Source: Desulfovibrio psychrotolerans
Lineage (GTDB): Bacteria > Desulfobacterota > Desulfovibrionia > Desulfovibrionales > Desulfovibrionaceae
Reading direction: 5' to 3'
DNA length: 64,000 bases
NCBI RefSeq assembly: GCF_013340305.1
Contig: NZ_BLVP01000035.1
Location: 124,001 to 188,000 of the forward strand
Part shown: piece after piece, positions 19,086 to 27,655 of the stretch
Position numbering within the stretch: position 1 is the first letter of the stretch
Layout: every line of letters begins with the position of its first letter
Translations under genes and position numbers: made by a program
The notes under the pieces: generated by a model
What the model saw: the letters and a program-made list of their open reading frames with translations, nothing else
Databases searched by the model: none
What the model was told of the DNA's origin: nothing

Positions 19086-21914
19086 ATGCTGCCTGCTCCG
19101 TATGCCGACTTTTACAGAGACCTTCTGGAAGTCGTGCCCAAACAGAACGTCTACACCGACCCCCTGCGCGTCCTCGCCTACGGCACGGACGCCAGCTTCT
19201 ACCGCCTCATCCCCAAAATGGTGGTAGATACCAACGCGGAAGAAGAGATCATCCACATCCTCAAGCTGGCCAATAAATACCGCGTTGCCGTCACCTTCCG
19301 CGCCGCCGGCACCAGCCTTTCCGGGCAGGCCATTTCCAATTCCGTGCTGGTCCGGCTGGGCGATGGCTGGCGTCGGTTCCGCATCTTCGACAACGCCACC
19401 CGCATCTCGCTGCAACCCGGCATCATCGGCACGCATGCCAACCGGCTGCTGGCAGAGTTCGGCAAAAAGATAGGCCCGGACCCCGCCTCCATAGATAGCG
19501 CCAAGATTGGCGGCATCGTGGCCAACAACGCCTCCGGCATGTGCTGCGGCGTGGCGGAAAACAGCTACAAAACGCTGGGCTCCATGCGCCTCGTCATGTA
19601 CGACGGCACGGTGCTGGATACCGCCGATGACAAAAGCCGTGCGGAATTTTCCCGCAGGCATCCCGGCATGCTGGAAAACCTGCGCCTGCTGCGGCAGGAG
19701 GTAGCCTCCAACACCGCCCTCGCAGACCTCATCAGCCGCAAGTTCAAGATAAAAAACACCACGGGCTACAGCCTGAACGCGCTGGTCGATTTCGAAGACC
19801 CCTTCGACATCATCCAGCACCTCATGGTCGGCTCGGAAGGCTCGCTGGGCTTCATTGCAGAAGTAACCTACCGCACCGTGGTGGAGCACCCGCACAAGGC
19901 TTCCGCCCTCATCTTCTTCCCGGACATCAAGTCCGCGTGCGAGGCCACCATAACCCTGCGCGAAACCCCTGTTTCCGCCGTAGAACTGATGGATGACCGC
20001 GCCCTGCGTTCCGTATGCGGCAAGCCTGGCATGCCCGCCTGCCTTATGGGCGACATTGCGGACAACACCACCGCCCTGCTTGTGGAAACCCGCGCCGCCA
20101 CCAAGGAACAGCTGGAAAAGCAAATCGCCGCTGTCACCGCCTCCATCACCCACATTCCCAAGCTGGGCGAAGTGGAATTCACCGATATCCCGGAAGAATT
20201 CAACAAACTGTGGGCCGTGCGCAAGGGCCTGTTCCCCGCAGTGGGCGCCGTGCGCCGCGTGGGCACAACGGTTATCATCGAAGACGTGGCCTTCCCCATC
20301 AAGGATCTCGCCAAAGCCACGCTGCAATTGCAGGAACTGCTGAAAAAGTACGAATACAACGAGGCCATCATCTTCGGGCACGCGCTGGAGGGCAACCTGC
20401 ACTTCGTGTTTACGCAGGACTTTTCCGACCCGCGCGAGATCACCCGCTATCAGGGCTTCATGGATGAAGTCTGTTCCATGGTGGTCAAGGAATACGACGG
20501 CTCGCTCAAGGCGGAGCACGGCACCGGGCGCAACATGGCTCCCTTTGTGGAAATGGAATGGGGCGCAGAAGCCTACCGCCTGATGAAAGAAATCAAGGCC
20601 ATCTTCGACCCCTACGGCCTGCTCAATCCCGGCGTCATCATTAACGAAGACGCAGAAGCGCACCTGCGCAACCTCAAGCCCCTGCCCCCCGCGCACTCCA
20701 TTGTGGATACCTGCATAGAGTGCGGCTTCTGCGAACCTATCTGCCCCTCGCGCAATGTCACCTTCACCCCGCGCCAGCGCATTACCGCATGGCGCGAGAT
20801 AAGCCGCATGAAGGCCTCTGACGAAAAAGACAAGCTGCTCAAAAAGCTCTTCTCAGACTTCAGCTATTTTGGCGATAACACCTGCGCCACAGACGGCCTG
20901 TGCGCCACGCGCTGTCCCGTTTCCATAAACACGGGCAGCTTCATCAAGCGCCTGCGGGCAGACAGCGTCACCCCGTGCCAGCAAAAATCGGCCCAGTGGG
21001 TCGCCACCAAATTCGGTACCGTGGCAAAGACCGTGGGCGTTACCCTTAAGGGTGTAAACCTTGCCCACCGCCTGCTGGGCACCAAGGTTATGGATACCGG
21101 CTCCATGGTGCTGCGCGTGGCAACACTCAAAAAGCTGCCCCTGTGGAACAGGCAGATGCCCAAGGGCCTCAGCCCTGTCAAACCCGTTCCCGTCAACGAT
21201 TCCAACCCGCACAAGGTGGTCTACTTCCCCAGTTGCATCAGCCGCACCATGGGTCCCGCCCAGAGCGACCCGGAAAAGATGGACCTGCCCCGCAAGACCA
21301 TCGCCCTGCTGCTCAAGGCCGGGTACGAGGTCGTCTTCCCCGACAGGCTGGGCGAGCTGTGCTGTGGTCAGGCCTTTGAATCCAAGGGGTTTGACGCGCA
21401 GGCAGACATGAAGGCCAAGGAACTTTCCGAAGCCCTGCTCAAGGCCAGCAACAATGGCGAATACCCCGTGCTCTGCGATACCAGCCCCTGCCTGTACCGC
21501 ATGAAGGAGACGCTGGATAAACGCCTCACCCTGCTGGAACCCATCGAGTTTGCCCTTACGCACCTGCAGGACAAGCTCACCTTCACCAGGCAACCCAAGA
21601 CCATCGCGGTGCACACCACCTGCACCTCGCGCAAGCTGGGGCTGGATGCCAAGTTCGCCCAGCTCGCACAGCTCTGCGCAGAAAAGGTCGTTGTACCGGA
21701 AAACGTGTTCTGCTGCGGCTTTGCAGGCGACCGGGGCTTCAGCTACCCGGAACTGAACAAGGCCGCGCTTGCGGAGCTTAAGGCGCAGGTGGAACACTGT
21801 TCAGAGGGCTACTCCACCTCGCGTACCTGCGAGGTAGGCCTTGCCCTGCACGCCACCATTCCCTACCGCAACGTGCTCTACCTTGTGGATGAGGCCACAA
21901 CGCCCAAGCGGTAG
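19086..21914 (+). CDS. FAD-linked, Fe-S oxidoreductase (D-lactate dehydrogenase type)
   Basis: A 942-residue fusion of a FAD-binding PCMH domain, a FAD oxidase C-terminal domain, a 4Fe-4S pair and CCG domains, as in three-domain D-lactate or D-2-hydroxyacid dehydrogenases. FAD contacts are visible at VTFRAAGTSLSGQAISNS (about residue 69) and GGIVANNASGMCCG (about 142). Ferredoxin motifs CIECGFCEPICP (about 543) and CATDGLCATRCP are followed by CCGQAFE and CCGFAGDRG. The start at 19086 has GGAGGA eight bases before; the frame extends 126 bp further upstream without support. Oxidation of D-lactate to pyruvate is likely but the substrate is unproven. Confidence 0.87.
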   Translation: MLPAPYADFYRDLLEVVPKQNVYTDPLRVLAYGTDASFYRLIPKMVVDTNAEEEIIHILKLANKYRVAVTFRAAGTSLSGQAISNSVLVRLGDGWRRFRIFDNATRISLQPGIIGTHANRLLAEFGKKIGPDPASIDSAKIGGIVANNASGMCCGVAENSYKTLGSMRLVMYDGTVLDTADDKSRAEFSRRHPGMLENLRLLRQEVASNTALADLISRKFKIKNTTGYSLNALVDFEDPFDIIQHLMVGSEGSLGFIAEVTYRTVVEHPHKASALIFFPDIKSACEATITLRETPVSAVELMDDRALRSVCGKPGMPACLMGDIADNTTALLVETRAATKEQLEKQIAAVTASITHIPKLGEVEFTDIPEEFNKLWAVRKGLFPAVGAVRRVGTTVIIEDVAFPIKDLAKATLQLQELLKKYEYNEAIIFGHALEGNLHFVFTQDFSDPREITRYQGFMDEVCSMVVKEYDGSLKAEHGTGRNMAPFVEMEWGAEAYRLMKEIKAIFDPYGLLNPGVIINEDAEAHLRNLKPLPPAHSIVDTCIECGFCEPICPSRNVTFTPRQRITAWREISRMKASDEKDKLLKKLFSDFSYFGDNTCATDGLCATRCPVSINTGSFIKRLRADSVTPCQQKSAQWVATKFGTVAKTVGVTLKGVNLAHRLLGTKVMDTGSMVLRVATLKKLPLWNRQMPKGLSPVKPVPVNDSNPHKVVYFPSCISRTMGPAQSDPEKMDLPRKTIALLLKAGYEVVFPDRLGELCCGQAFESKGFDAQADMKAKELSEALLKASNNGEYPVLCDTSPCLYRMKETLDKRLTLLEPIEFALTHLQDKLTFTRQPKTIAVHTTCTSRKLGLDAKFAQLAQLCAEKVVVPENVFCCGFAGDRGFSYPELNKAALAELKAQVEHCSEGYSTSRTCEVGLALHATIPYRNVLYLVDEATTPKR

Positions 21915-21984
21915 CAGCCTGCGGAAAGGCCCTTCTCCACCGGTCGGATGACACAAAGCCGGAGCAGGAGAATCAAAACAGAAA

Positions 21985-22016
21985 AAGGCCGGGGTGAGCG
22001 CGTTCACCCCGGCCTT
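21985..22016 (+). terminator. Terminator after the FAD/Fe-S oxidoreductase
   Basis: A 13-bp perfect stem (21985-21997 with 22004-22016) with a six-base loop lies 70 bp after the stop. The T run is short, so it could also be an mRNA-stabilising hairpin. Confidence 0.7.
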
Positions 22017-22076
22017 CTGCCTTGTGATAAGACACAATCTTTCTTCCGGCTGTCAGCAGCCCGTCCGCAGGGACGG

Positions 22077-22298
22077 CTATCCCCGCCGTCTCACGCAATC
22101 GGCATCATGTGAAGGACACATCATGCCAAGGCACAAATGCTCAGCCTGATGCCGCATGGGGCGAAGCCCCTTGCGCAGGCGTCCGGTACCGCACAGGCTG
22201 GAATGATGAAAACTCAGCCGCCGCGAAGCCTCACGCGCCAGCCACACACAGGTGATTACTGCCACCGCGTACAGCACAAATCCCAGAATGATATTCAT
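22077..22298 (-). CDS. Small membrane protein of unknown function
   Basis: A 73-residue frame starts at ATG 22298 after GGAGGGAAC. The first 22 residues (MNIILGFVLYAVAVITCVWLAR) form one membrane span; the rest is His/Arg/Cys-rich and unlike any family I recognise. The N-terminus and binding site look genuine, but the tail has the composition of random GC-rich sequence, so the gene may be decayed. It has its own upstream palindromes. Confidence 0.4.
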   Translation of the reverse strand: MNIILGFVLYAVAVITCVWLAREASRRLSFHHSSLCGTGRLRKGLRPMRHQAEHLCLGMMCPSHDADCVRRRG

Positions 22299-22319
22299 GT
22301 TCCCTCCGTCTCATTTGAT

Positions 22320-22352
22320 TGAGCGCTCACATCATTGTGATGCGTTTCACAA
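22320..22352. promoter_or_regulatory. CRP/FNR-type palindrome and an adjacent palindrome
   Basis: TTGTGA-N6-TCACAA (22335-22352) is a perfect CRP-like dyad located 37 bp upstream of the small membrane protein gene. Next to it is the 10-bp palindrome TGAGCGCTCA (22320-22329). The regulator cannot be identified from sequence; this family has several members in Desulfovibrio. Confidence 0.4.
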
Positions 22353-22758
22353 GTAGGACTCATCCAGTGTCGCTGTCAATGATAAATAGTGATTACTCAA
22401 CCAATCCGTGCAAACACATCCGCTCCGCCGCCTCCGTCCAGACGCAGATCATGCAAACAGGGTGCTGAACGCGCCATAACACCATGCTTTTACATGTCTT
22501 TTCAGAACAGCCGCACCCGCTACTTTTCCCACTCCCTGCCCCCGCACCATCGGTATGGCCACAGGCCACACAGACAGAAGCGCACGGTCTGCCCGCAATT
22601 GCACGGGCATGCGGTTCCGCAACATTGATGGGTCACGGTCATCACGCGGTATTTACAGTCTGCTCAATCCGGTAGTAAGTGGGCGCTGACACATCGGCAT
22701 GACATGCTGGATGCAAACGGACACACAGGGCGCAGCCTATACGAAACGGAGAATGACC

Positions 22759-23625
22759 ATGAACATTGGGTCGGTTACGTTGCTTTACTTTTCCCCCACC
22801 GGAACCACGCGCACGTTGCTGCAAAGCATCGCGCAGGGAGTGTTGGGGCACAGCGGCCATGGCGCCAATGGATCCAATGGAGCCAACGAAACAAACGAAA
22901 ACAACGGAGCCTCCGTGGCAGAGCACGCAGACATCACCACACCGGAGGCAAGGGCGGCAGCCCTGCGTAACATCACGGCAGATACCGTCCTCGTGGTCGG
23001 CATGCCCGTATACATGGGCAGAATTCCTGCACTGGCAGCAGAATGGCTCCGCAGCATCCGTGTGCAGCAGGTTCCGGTGATATGCGTTGCAGTGTACGGC
23101 AACCGCGCATATGAGGACGCTCTGGCCGAACTGCAACACCTTATGGCGGAATGCGGGGGCGTTCCCGTTGCCGCCGCAGCATACATTGGTGAACATTCGT
23201 TCTCTTGCGAAACCCTTCCCACGGCTCACGGCAGACCCAATGCAGACGACCTTGCCCACGCAAAAGACTTTGGCAGCCGGGTACGCGCCAAGCTGCAAAA
23301 CATGTCAGATCTTTCTGCGCATAAGGGCATTGCTGTGCCGGGAGAATACCCGTCACAGAAGAACACGGTGCTGTGGTCGGTGGATTTCATCGCGGTAAGC
23401 GATGCCTGCGCCCGGTGCGGGCAGTGTGCCGCCGTGTGCCCCGCAGGAGCAATTTCTCCTTATGACAGCGCTGCCATTAACATAGAAGCCTGCATCACCT
23501 GCTGCGCCTGTATCAAGCAATGCCCCGTGCAGGCACGCAGCATCAAGCCCGGTCCGGTCATGGAGGCACGCAAGCGGCTGAACAGTCTGTTCAGTGCGCC
23601 TAAGCAGCCGGAAGTGTTTCTGTAG
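22759..23625 (+). CDS. Flavodoxin-ferredoxin fusion protein (EFR1 type)
   Basis: A 288-residue electron carrier. The N-terminal flavodoxin-like domain has the FMN phosphate loop FSPTGTTRT (residues about 11-19), and the C-terminus holds two 4Fe-4S motifs, CARCGQCAAVCP and CITCCACIKQCP. An Asn/Gly/Glu-rich stretch near residues 34-55 is an unusual low-complexity insert. ATG 22759 is chosen because GGAG lies seven bases before; the frame also has ATG 22753 and 22699. Its redox partner is unknown. The gene stands alone. Confidence 0.85.
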   Translation: MNIGSVTLLYFSPTGTTRTLLQSIAQGVLGHSGHGANGSNGANETNENNGASVAEHADITTPEARAAALRNITADTVLVVGMPVYMGRIPALAAEWLRSIRVQQVPVICVAVYGNRAYEDALAELQHLMAECGGVPVAAAAYIGEHSFSCETLPTAHGRPNADDLAHAKDFGSRVRAKLQNMSDLSAHKGIAVPGEYPSQKNTVLWSVDFIAVSDACARCGQCAAVCPAGAISPYDSAAINIEACITCCACIKQCPVQARSIKPGPVMEARKRLNSLFSAPKQPEVFL

Positions 23626-23645
23626 GCAGGGTTGTCACGCTTTCT

Positions 23646-23705
23646 GCCGTGCGGCGGCAGGGTCGGGGAATCGCTGTCCGGCATCCTCCTACCCCGCCGC
23701 ACGGC
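23646..23705. repeat. 12-bp inverted repeat downstream of the EFR1-type gene
   Basis: GCCGTGCGGCGG (23646-23657) and its exact complement (23694-23705) are separated by 36 bp. It may form a 3' end hairpin for the preceding gene; no T run follows. Confidence 0.5.
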
Positions 23706-23729
23706 GGCCCCGCCACCGCCGCCACCTGA

Positions 23730-23843
23730 CCATGCCGCCCGGCTCTCACATATCCGCCGGCTCTGGCCATATCCGCTGACTCTGACCACGCCTGTCGGTT
23801 CTGATCATGTCCGTCCGCCCCTGACCACGCTTGGCGGGCCTGA
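23730..23843. repeat. Degenerate tandem repeat, about 19-bp period, 6 units
   Basis: Six units of 18-20 bp, such as ccatatccgctgactctga and ccacgcctgtcggttctga, lie in the 830-bp gap between the EFR1-type gene and dctP. The rest of the gap is AT-rich from about 23,990 and holds the promoter at 24153; no gene is supported in it. Confidence 0.65.
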
Positions 23844-24152
23844 CCAAGCCCGTTCATGCCGTGCCAGCCGTAAGGCATGCGCACACCCCATTCCTCAAAT
23901 AACAAAATTGTACAACACAGCCTTCTGAGGCGCATTATTGTCTTCCGGAGCACCGCTTGTCCGGCTGTTGCAGCCCATGGCTGAGCATGAGTGGTCTGAA
24001 GCCATGGAATTACAAGGATAACATTAGATTTTCAATTTTGTTAAAGTCACTATGCCAATTTATGATAAAATTGTAAAAAATGGCGTATTTTTCACCTGCC
24101 AAAAGCGCTTCCAAGAGCTTCCGCCGGGTTTGAAAAAGAAAAAACTCTTTTT

Positions 24153-24181
24153 TTGACGAGCTATATCACTCATTTTATAGA
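24153..24181 (+). promoter_or_regulatory. Sigma-70 promoter for the dctPQM-eutBC unit
   Basis: TTGACG (24153-24158), a 17-bp spacer and TATAGA (24176-24181) form a good promoter in AT-rich sequence. It would give a 5' leader of about 270 bases before dctP. Confidence 0.6.
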
Positions 24182-24459
24182 GATAATCTTTCAACCTCTC
24201 CGATGCGGCTGTCGCGGGGAACGGTTCTTGCTCAAAGCAACGCAGCCTACTGAGCAACCTGCCGGGAGTGGCAAGACGGAATGTGCGTTCAGAGAATGCT
24301 GAATGCTGACCGCTTCAATCTCCGGAAGGCACGTGCGGACAACCTGACCAGAACCGCCCAACCTTCAGGCAGCGCGCATTAGATGTCGACGCGGGCAGTG
24401 GCCCGTGGTGCGCGTCCTGCTGATGGTTGGGCGACCAAACACATCGATCGGAGACAGAC

Positions 24460-25512
24460 ATGAAGAGAAGAGAATTTCTGAAGAAGGCAGGCGTGGGAGC
24501 CACAGCCGCAGTGGCCGCCGCAACCGTGAATGCGCCTTTCGTGCATGCCAGCAAGAAAACCCCCATCCGCTGGCGTATGCAGACCTATGCCGGTCCCGCC
24601 CTCGCGGAGCATGTCATCAAGCCGCAGATTGATGCCTTCAACAAGGCTGCCAACGGGGAGATGGTCATAGAACTATACCATGCCGACCAGCTGATCCCCA
24701 CCGGCGAGTTGTTCCGCGCCATGCAGCGCGGCACCATCGATGCCGTGCAGAGCGATGACGATTCCATCGCCGCCCCCGTGGATGTCTCCATCTTCGCCGC
24801 GTATTTTCCCTTTGCCTCGCGCTACTCGCTGGATGTGCCCACCCTGTTCAACCATTACGGGCTCAATGAAATATGGGAAGAGGCTTATGCAGAGGTAAAG
24901 GGCGTTACATGGCTTGGCGCGGGCGCGTGGGACCCCTGCAACTTTGCCACCGTGGCCCCCATACGCTCCCTGAGTGACCTGAAGGGCAAGCGCGTGTTCA
25001 CCTTCCCCACGGGCGGCAAGTTCCTCAGCCGGTTCGGCGTGGTGCCCGTGACCCTGCCGTGGGAAGACGTGGAAGTCGCCCTGCAGACAGGCGAACTGGA
25101 CGGCGTGGCGTGGTCCGGCATTACCGAAGACTACACCGTGGGCTGGGCCGATGTGACCAAATACTACCTCACCAACAACATTTCCGGCGCATGGTGCGGC
25201 TCCTACTTTGCCAACAGCGACAAGTGGGATGCCGTGCCCGAACATCTGAAGACCCTGTTCCGCCTGTCCATGGACAGCTCCAACTACTACCGCCTGCACT
25301 GGTACTGGTGGGGCGAGGCGCACTACCGCGTCACGGGCGGCAAGCTGGAGCTTACCACCATTCCCGAAGATGAATGGAGCATCGTGGAAGCCGAGGCAGA
25401 GAAGTACTGGGATGAAGTGGCCGCCAACAGCCCGCGCAGCGCAAAGATTGTGTCCATTCTCAAAAACTATGTGGACACCATGAAAAAGGCCGGAAAGCCC
25501 TACCGCTACTAG
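24460..25512 (+). CDS. dctP: TRAP transporter substrate-binding protein (probable ethanolamine)
   Basis: A 350-residue periplasmic binding protein. It starts MKRREFLKKAGVGATAA, a twin-arginine (Tat) signal ending near HASKK, so it is exported folded. The DctP fold is seen in FNKAANGEMVIELYHADQL and LSDLKGKRVFTFPTGGKFL, which includes the segment expected to contact substrate. GGAG lies before the chosen ATG. It heads dctQ and dctM and is followed by eutBC, which suggests ethanolamine as ligand. TRAP binding proteins usually recognise carboxylates, so the ligand is an inference from context. Confidence 0.88.
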   Translation: MKRREFLKKAGVGATAAVAAATVNAPFVHASKKTPIRWRMQTYAGPALAEHVIKPQIDAFNKAANGEMVIELYHADQLIPTGELFRAMQRGTIDAVQSDDDSIAAPVDVSIFAAYFPFASRYSLDVPTLFNHYGLNEIWEEAYAEVKGVTWLGAGAWDPCNFATVAPIRSLSDLKGKRVFTFPTGGKFLSRFGVVPVTLPWEDVEVALQTGELDGVAWSGITEDYTVGWADVTKYYLTNNISGAWCGSYFANSDKWDAVPEHLKTLFRLSMDSSNYYRLHWYWWGEAHYRVTGGKLELTTIPEDEWSIVEAEAEKYWDEVAANSPRSAKIVSILKNYVDTMKKAGKPYRY

Positions 25513-25583
25513 TCGGGTCCGGTGACGTGCGGGGGCGCATGCCTGCTTCCTGCCATGCTCATCAGGCTTCATGACGTTGAACC

Positions 25584-25611
25584 GGCCCTGTGCGGCCCGC
25601 CGCACAGGGCC
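25584..25611 (+). terminator. Strong hairpin between dctP and dctQ
   Basis: A 13-bp perfect inverted repeat (25584-25596 with 25599-25611) with a minimal loop lies 71 bp after dctP. Such hairpins often stop or stabilise transcripts so that the binding protein is made in excess over the membrane subunits. No strong T run is present. Confidence 0.6.
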
Positions 25612-25755
25612 TTGTTCCGGGCAGGGCGGACCCGGTGCCCAGTACCATACCCGTCCATGTACAGCTGCCCTGCCGGGCAATCCGCGCCCCTTCCGGGGCA
25701 AAGCCGGGTACGTGGTCCGTCAAACGCAACATTCAATTCCGTCAACGAGTGTATC

Positions 25756-26268
25756 GTGCCAAATTTTATCAGAATATATGTGCGCTATGTGGACGCCATC
25801 AACCGGCTCGTGGGCAAGGTTGCGCTGTATATGGTGTTCCTCATGATGGGCATACTGCTGTATTCGGCCATTTCCCGAACCCTGTTCAATTCTCCAGTCA
25901 TCTGGGCGGTGGAGATGGCGCAGTTTTCCATGGCCGCCTACTACCTGCTGGGAGGAGGCTTTTCCCTGCTCCTCCACGCCCATGTGCGCATGGACGTGCT
26001 CTATTCCCGCTGGTCCAGACGCAAACAGTCCAAGGTAGATGTCTTCACGTCCTTGTTTCTCATCATCTACCTTATCGTGCTGCTGTACGGCGGCATCTCC
26101 AGCACCGCGTATTCCATTGAATACAACCAGACCAACTATTCCGCATGGGCCCCCCCCATGGCACCCATCAAGTGCATCATGGTGTTCGGCATTTTCATGA
26201 TGCTGCTGCAGGCCTTTTCGGAACTGTTCAAGGATATCGCAAGAGCCAAGGGAGAGCTTATTCCATGA
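25756..26268 (+). CDS. dctQ: TRAP transporter small membrane subunit
   Basis: A 170-residue protein with four predicted membrane spans, starting near VALYMVFLMMGILLYSAISR, and a charged link RWSRRKQSKVDVF. The frame runs back to 25522, but the upstream part is Pro/Arg-rich and overlaps the hairpin; the GTG at 25756 (VPNFIRIYVRYVDA) gives family-typical length. It ends in ATGA overlapping dctM. DctQ and DctM together form the sodium-driven permease. Confidence 0.85.
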   Translation: MPNFIRIYVRYVDAINRLVGKVALYMVFLMMGILLYSAISRTLFNSPVIWAVEMAQFSMAAYYLLGGGFSLLLHAHVRMDVLYSRWSRRKQSKVDVFTSLFLIIYLIVLLYGGISSTAYSIEYNQTNYSAWAPPMAPIKCIMVFGIFMMLLQAFSELFKDIARAKGELIP

Positions 26269-27587
26269 GTTACGAAATGATTGCTCTGCTGATGGGCTCA
26301 TCCCTCATGCTGCTGTTGCTGACAGGGCAGCGGGTGTTCGGGGCCATCGGCTTCATCGGTGCCATGGCTGCGCTGCTTCTTTGGGGCGACGGCGGCTCGG
26401 AGATGCCGTTCAACGCCAGCATCTCGCTGCTGAACTGGTTCCCGCTGCTCACGCTGCCGCTGTTCATCTACATGGGGTACATGCTCTCGGAATCCGGCAT
26501 TGCCAACGACCTGTACCGCATGATCCATGTTTGGATGGGACCGCTGCACGGCGGTCTGGCCATAGGCACCGTGGTGCTCATGGTGGCCATTTCCGCCATG
26601 AACGGGCTGAGTGTGGCAGGCATGGCCATCGGCTCATCCATAGCCCTGCCGGAGATGCTCAAGCGCGGATACGACAAACGCATGGTCACGGGCGTGATAC
26701 AGGCGGGCAGCTCCCTCGGCATCATGGTGCCGCCCAGCATCGTGCTGGTGCTGTACGGCATGATAGCCCGCCAGCCCGTGAGCAAGCTGTGGCTTGCGGG
26801 CGTAGGCCCCGGCCTGCTCTTTGCGGCCATGTTCATCGCGTACATTGTCATCCGCTGCAAGATTAACCCCGCCATGGGCCCGGCCCTTTCCGCCGAGGAA
26901 CGCGATATCCCCAAAAAGGAGAAATACTCCCTCCTGCTGGCCGGGCTGCTGCCGCTGGCCATCATCTTCTCCGTTACCGGCTTCTTCATGATGGGGCTGA
27001 CCAGCCTTGTGGAAAGCTCTGCCGTGGGGGCTGCTGCCGCCACGCTGGCTGCCCTGTGCAAGGGAAGACTTACCCGCAAGGTCATGGACGACACCCTGCA
27101 TCAGACCCTCAGCGTAAGCTGCATGTTCATGTGGATCATCATGGCTGCCCTGTGCTTCGGTGCCGTGTTCGACGGGCTGGGCGCGGTGCACGCCATCAAG
27201 AGCCTGTTTCTGGATGAATGGGGCCTCACGCCGTGGGGCGTGCTCATCATGATGCAGGTTTCCTACATCATCATGGGCATGTTTCTGGACGACACGGCCA
27301 TGCTGGTTATCGTGGCCCCGCTGTATATTCCGCTTATCATCTCGCTGGGCTTCAATCCCATCTGGTACGGCGTGCTCTATACGGTAACCTGCCAGATTGC
27401 CTACATGACCCCGCCCTTCGGGTACAACCTGTTCCTCATGAAGGCCATGGCCCCCAAAGAGGTGACGCTGGCAGACATCTACAGCTCCATCGTGCCCTTT
27501 GTCATTATCATGGTGCTGGGGCTGGGACTTGTCATGGCCTTTCCGCAGATTGCCATGTATCTTCCGGATACCTACTTCGCAAAATAG
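26265..27587 (+). CDS. dctM: TRAP transporter large membrane subunit
   Basis: A 440-residue integral membrane protein with about 12 spans, the transport channel of the TRAP system. The start MSYEMIALLMGSSLML overlaps the dctQ stop (ATGA), giving translational coupling. Typical DctM features are the GSSLGIMVPPSIVLVLYG segment near residue 150 and the C-terminal MTPPFGYNLFLMKAMAP. A hairpin separates it from eutB. Confidence 0.93.
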   Translation: MSYEMIALLMGSSLMLLLLTGQRVFGAIGFIGAMAALLLWGDGGSEMPFNASISLLNWFPLLTLPLFIYMGYMLSESGIANDLYRMIHVWMGPLHGGLAIGTVVLMVAISAMNGLSVAGMAIGSSIALPEMLKRGYDKRMVTGVIQAGSSLGIMVPPSIVLVLYGMIARQPVSKLWLAGVGPGLLFAAMFIAYIVIRCKINPAMGPALSAEERDIPKKEKYSLLLAGLLPLAIIFSVTGFFMMGLTSLVESSAVGAAAATLAALCKGRLTRKVMDDTLHQTLSVSCMFMWIIMAALCFGAVFDGLGAVHAIKSLFLDEWGLTPWGVLIMMQVSYIIMGMFLDDTAMLVIVAPLYIPLIISLGFNPIWYGVLYTVTCQIAYMTPPFGYNLFLMKAMAPKEVTLADIYSSIVPFVIIMVLGLGLVMAFPQIAMYLPDTYFAK

Positions 27588-27596
27588 CCATATGGT

Positions 27597-27627
27597 GCCC
27601 CGCCGGAGACCCCGGCGGGGCTGTTTC
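27597..27627 (+). terminator. Hairpin between dctM and eutB
   Basis: A 10-bp perfect GC stem (27597-27606 with 27612-27621) with loop AGACC is followed by TGTTTCT. It resembles a terminator but may only attenuate, since eutB follows within 35 bp. Confidence 0.65.
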
Positions 27628-27655
27628 TCCAATCATTGAACCGTGAGTGGAATCT

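Noticed and set aside
24060-24257. 65-residue minus-strand frame upstream of dctP
   Set aside because: No binding site or motif; it overlaps the AT-rich promoter region.
24190-24459. Cobalamin riboswitch ahead of the TRAP-eut unit
   Set aside because: No B12 box or recognisable cobalamin aptamer core could be found in the leader.
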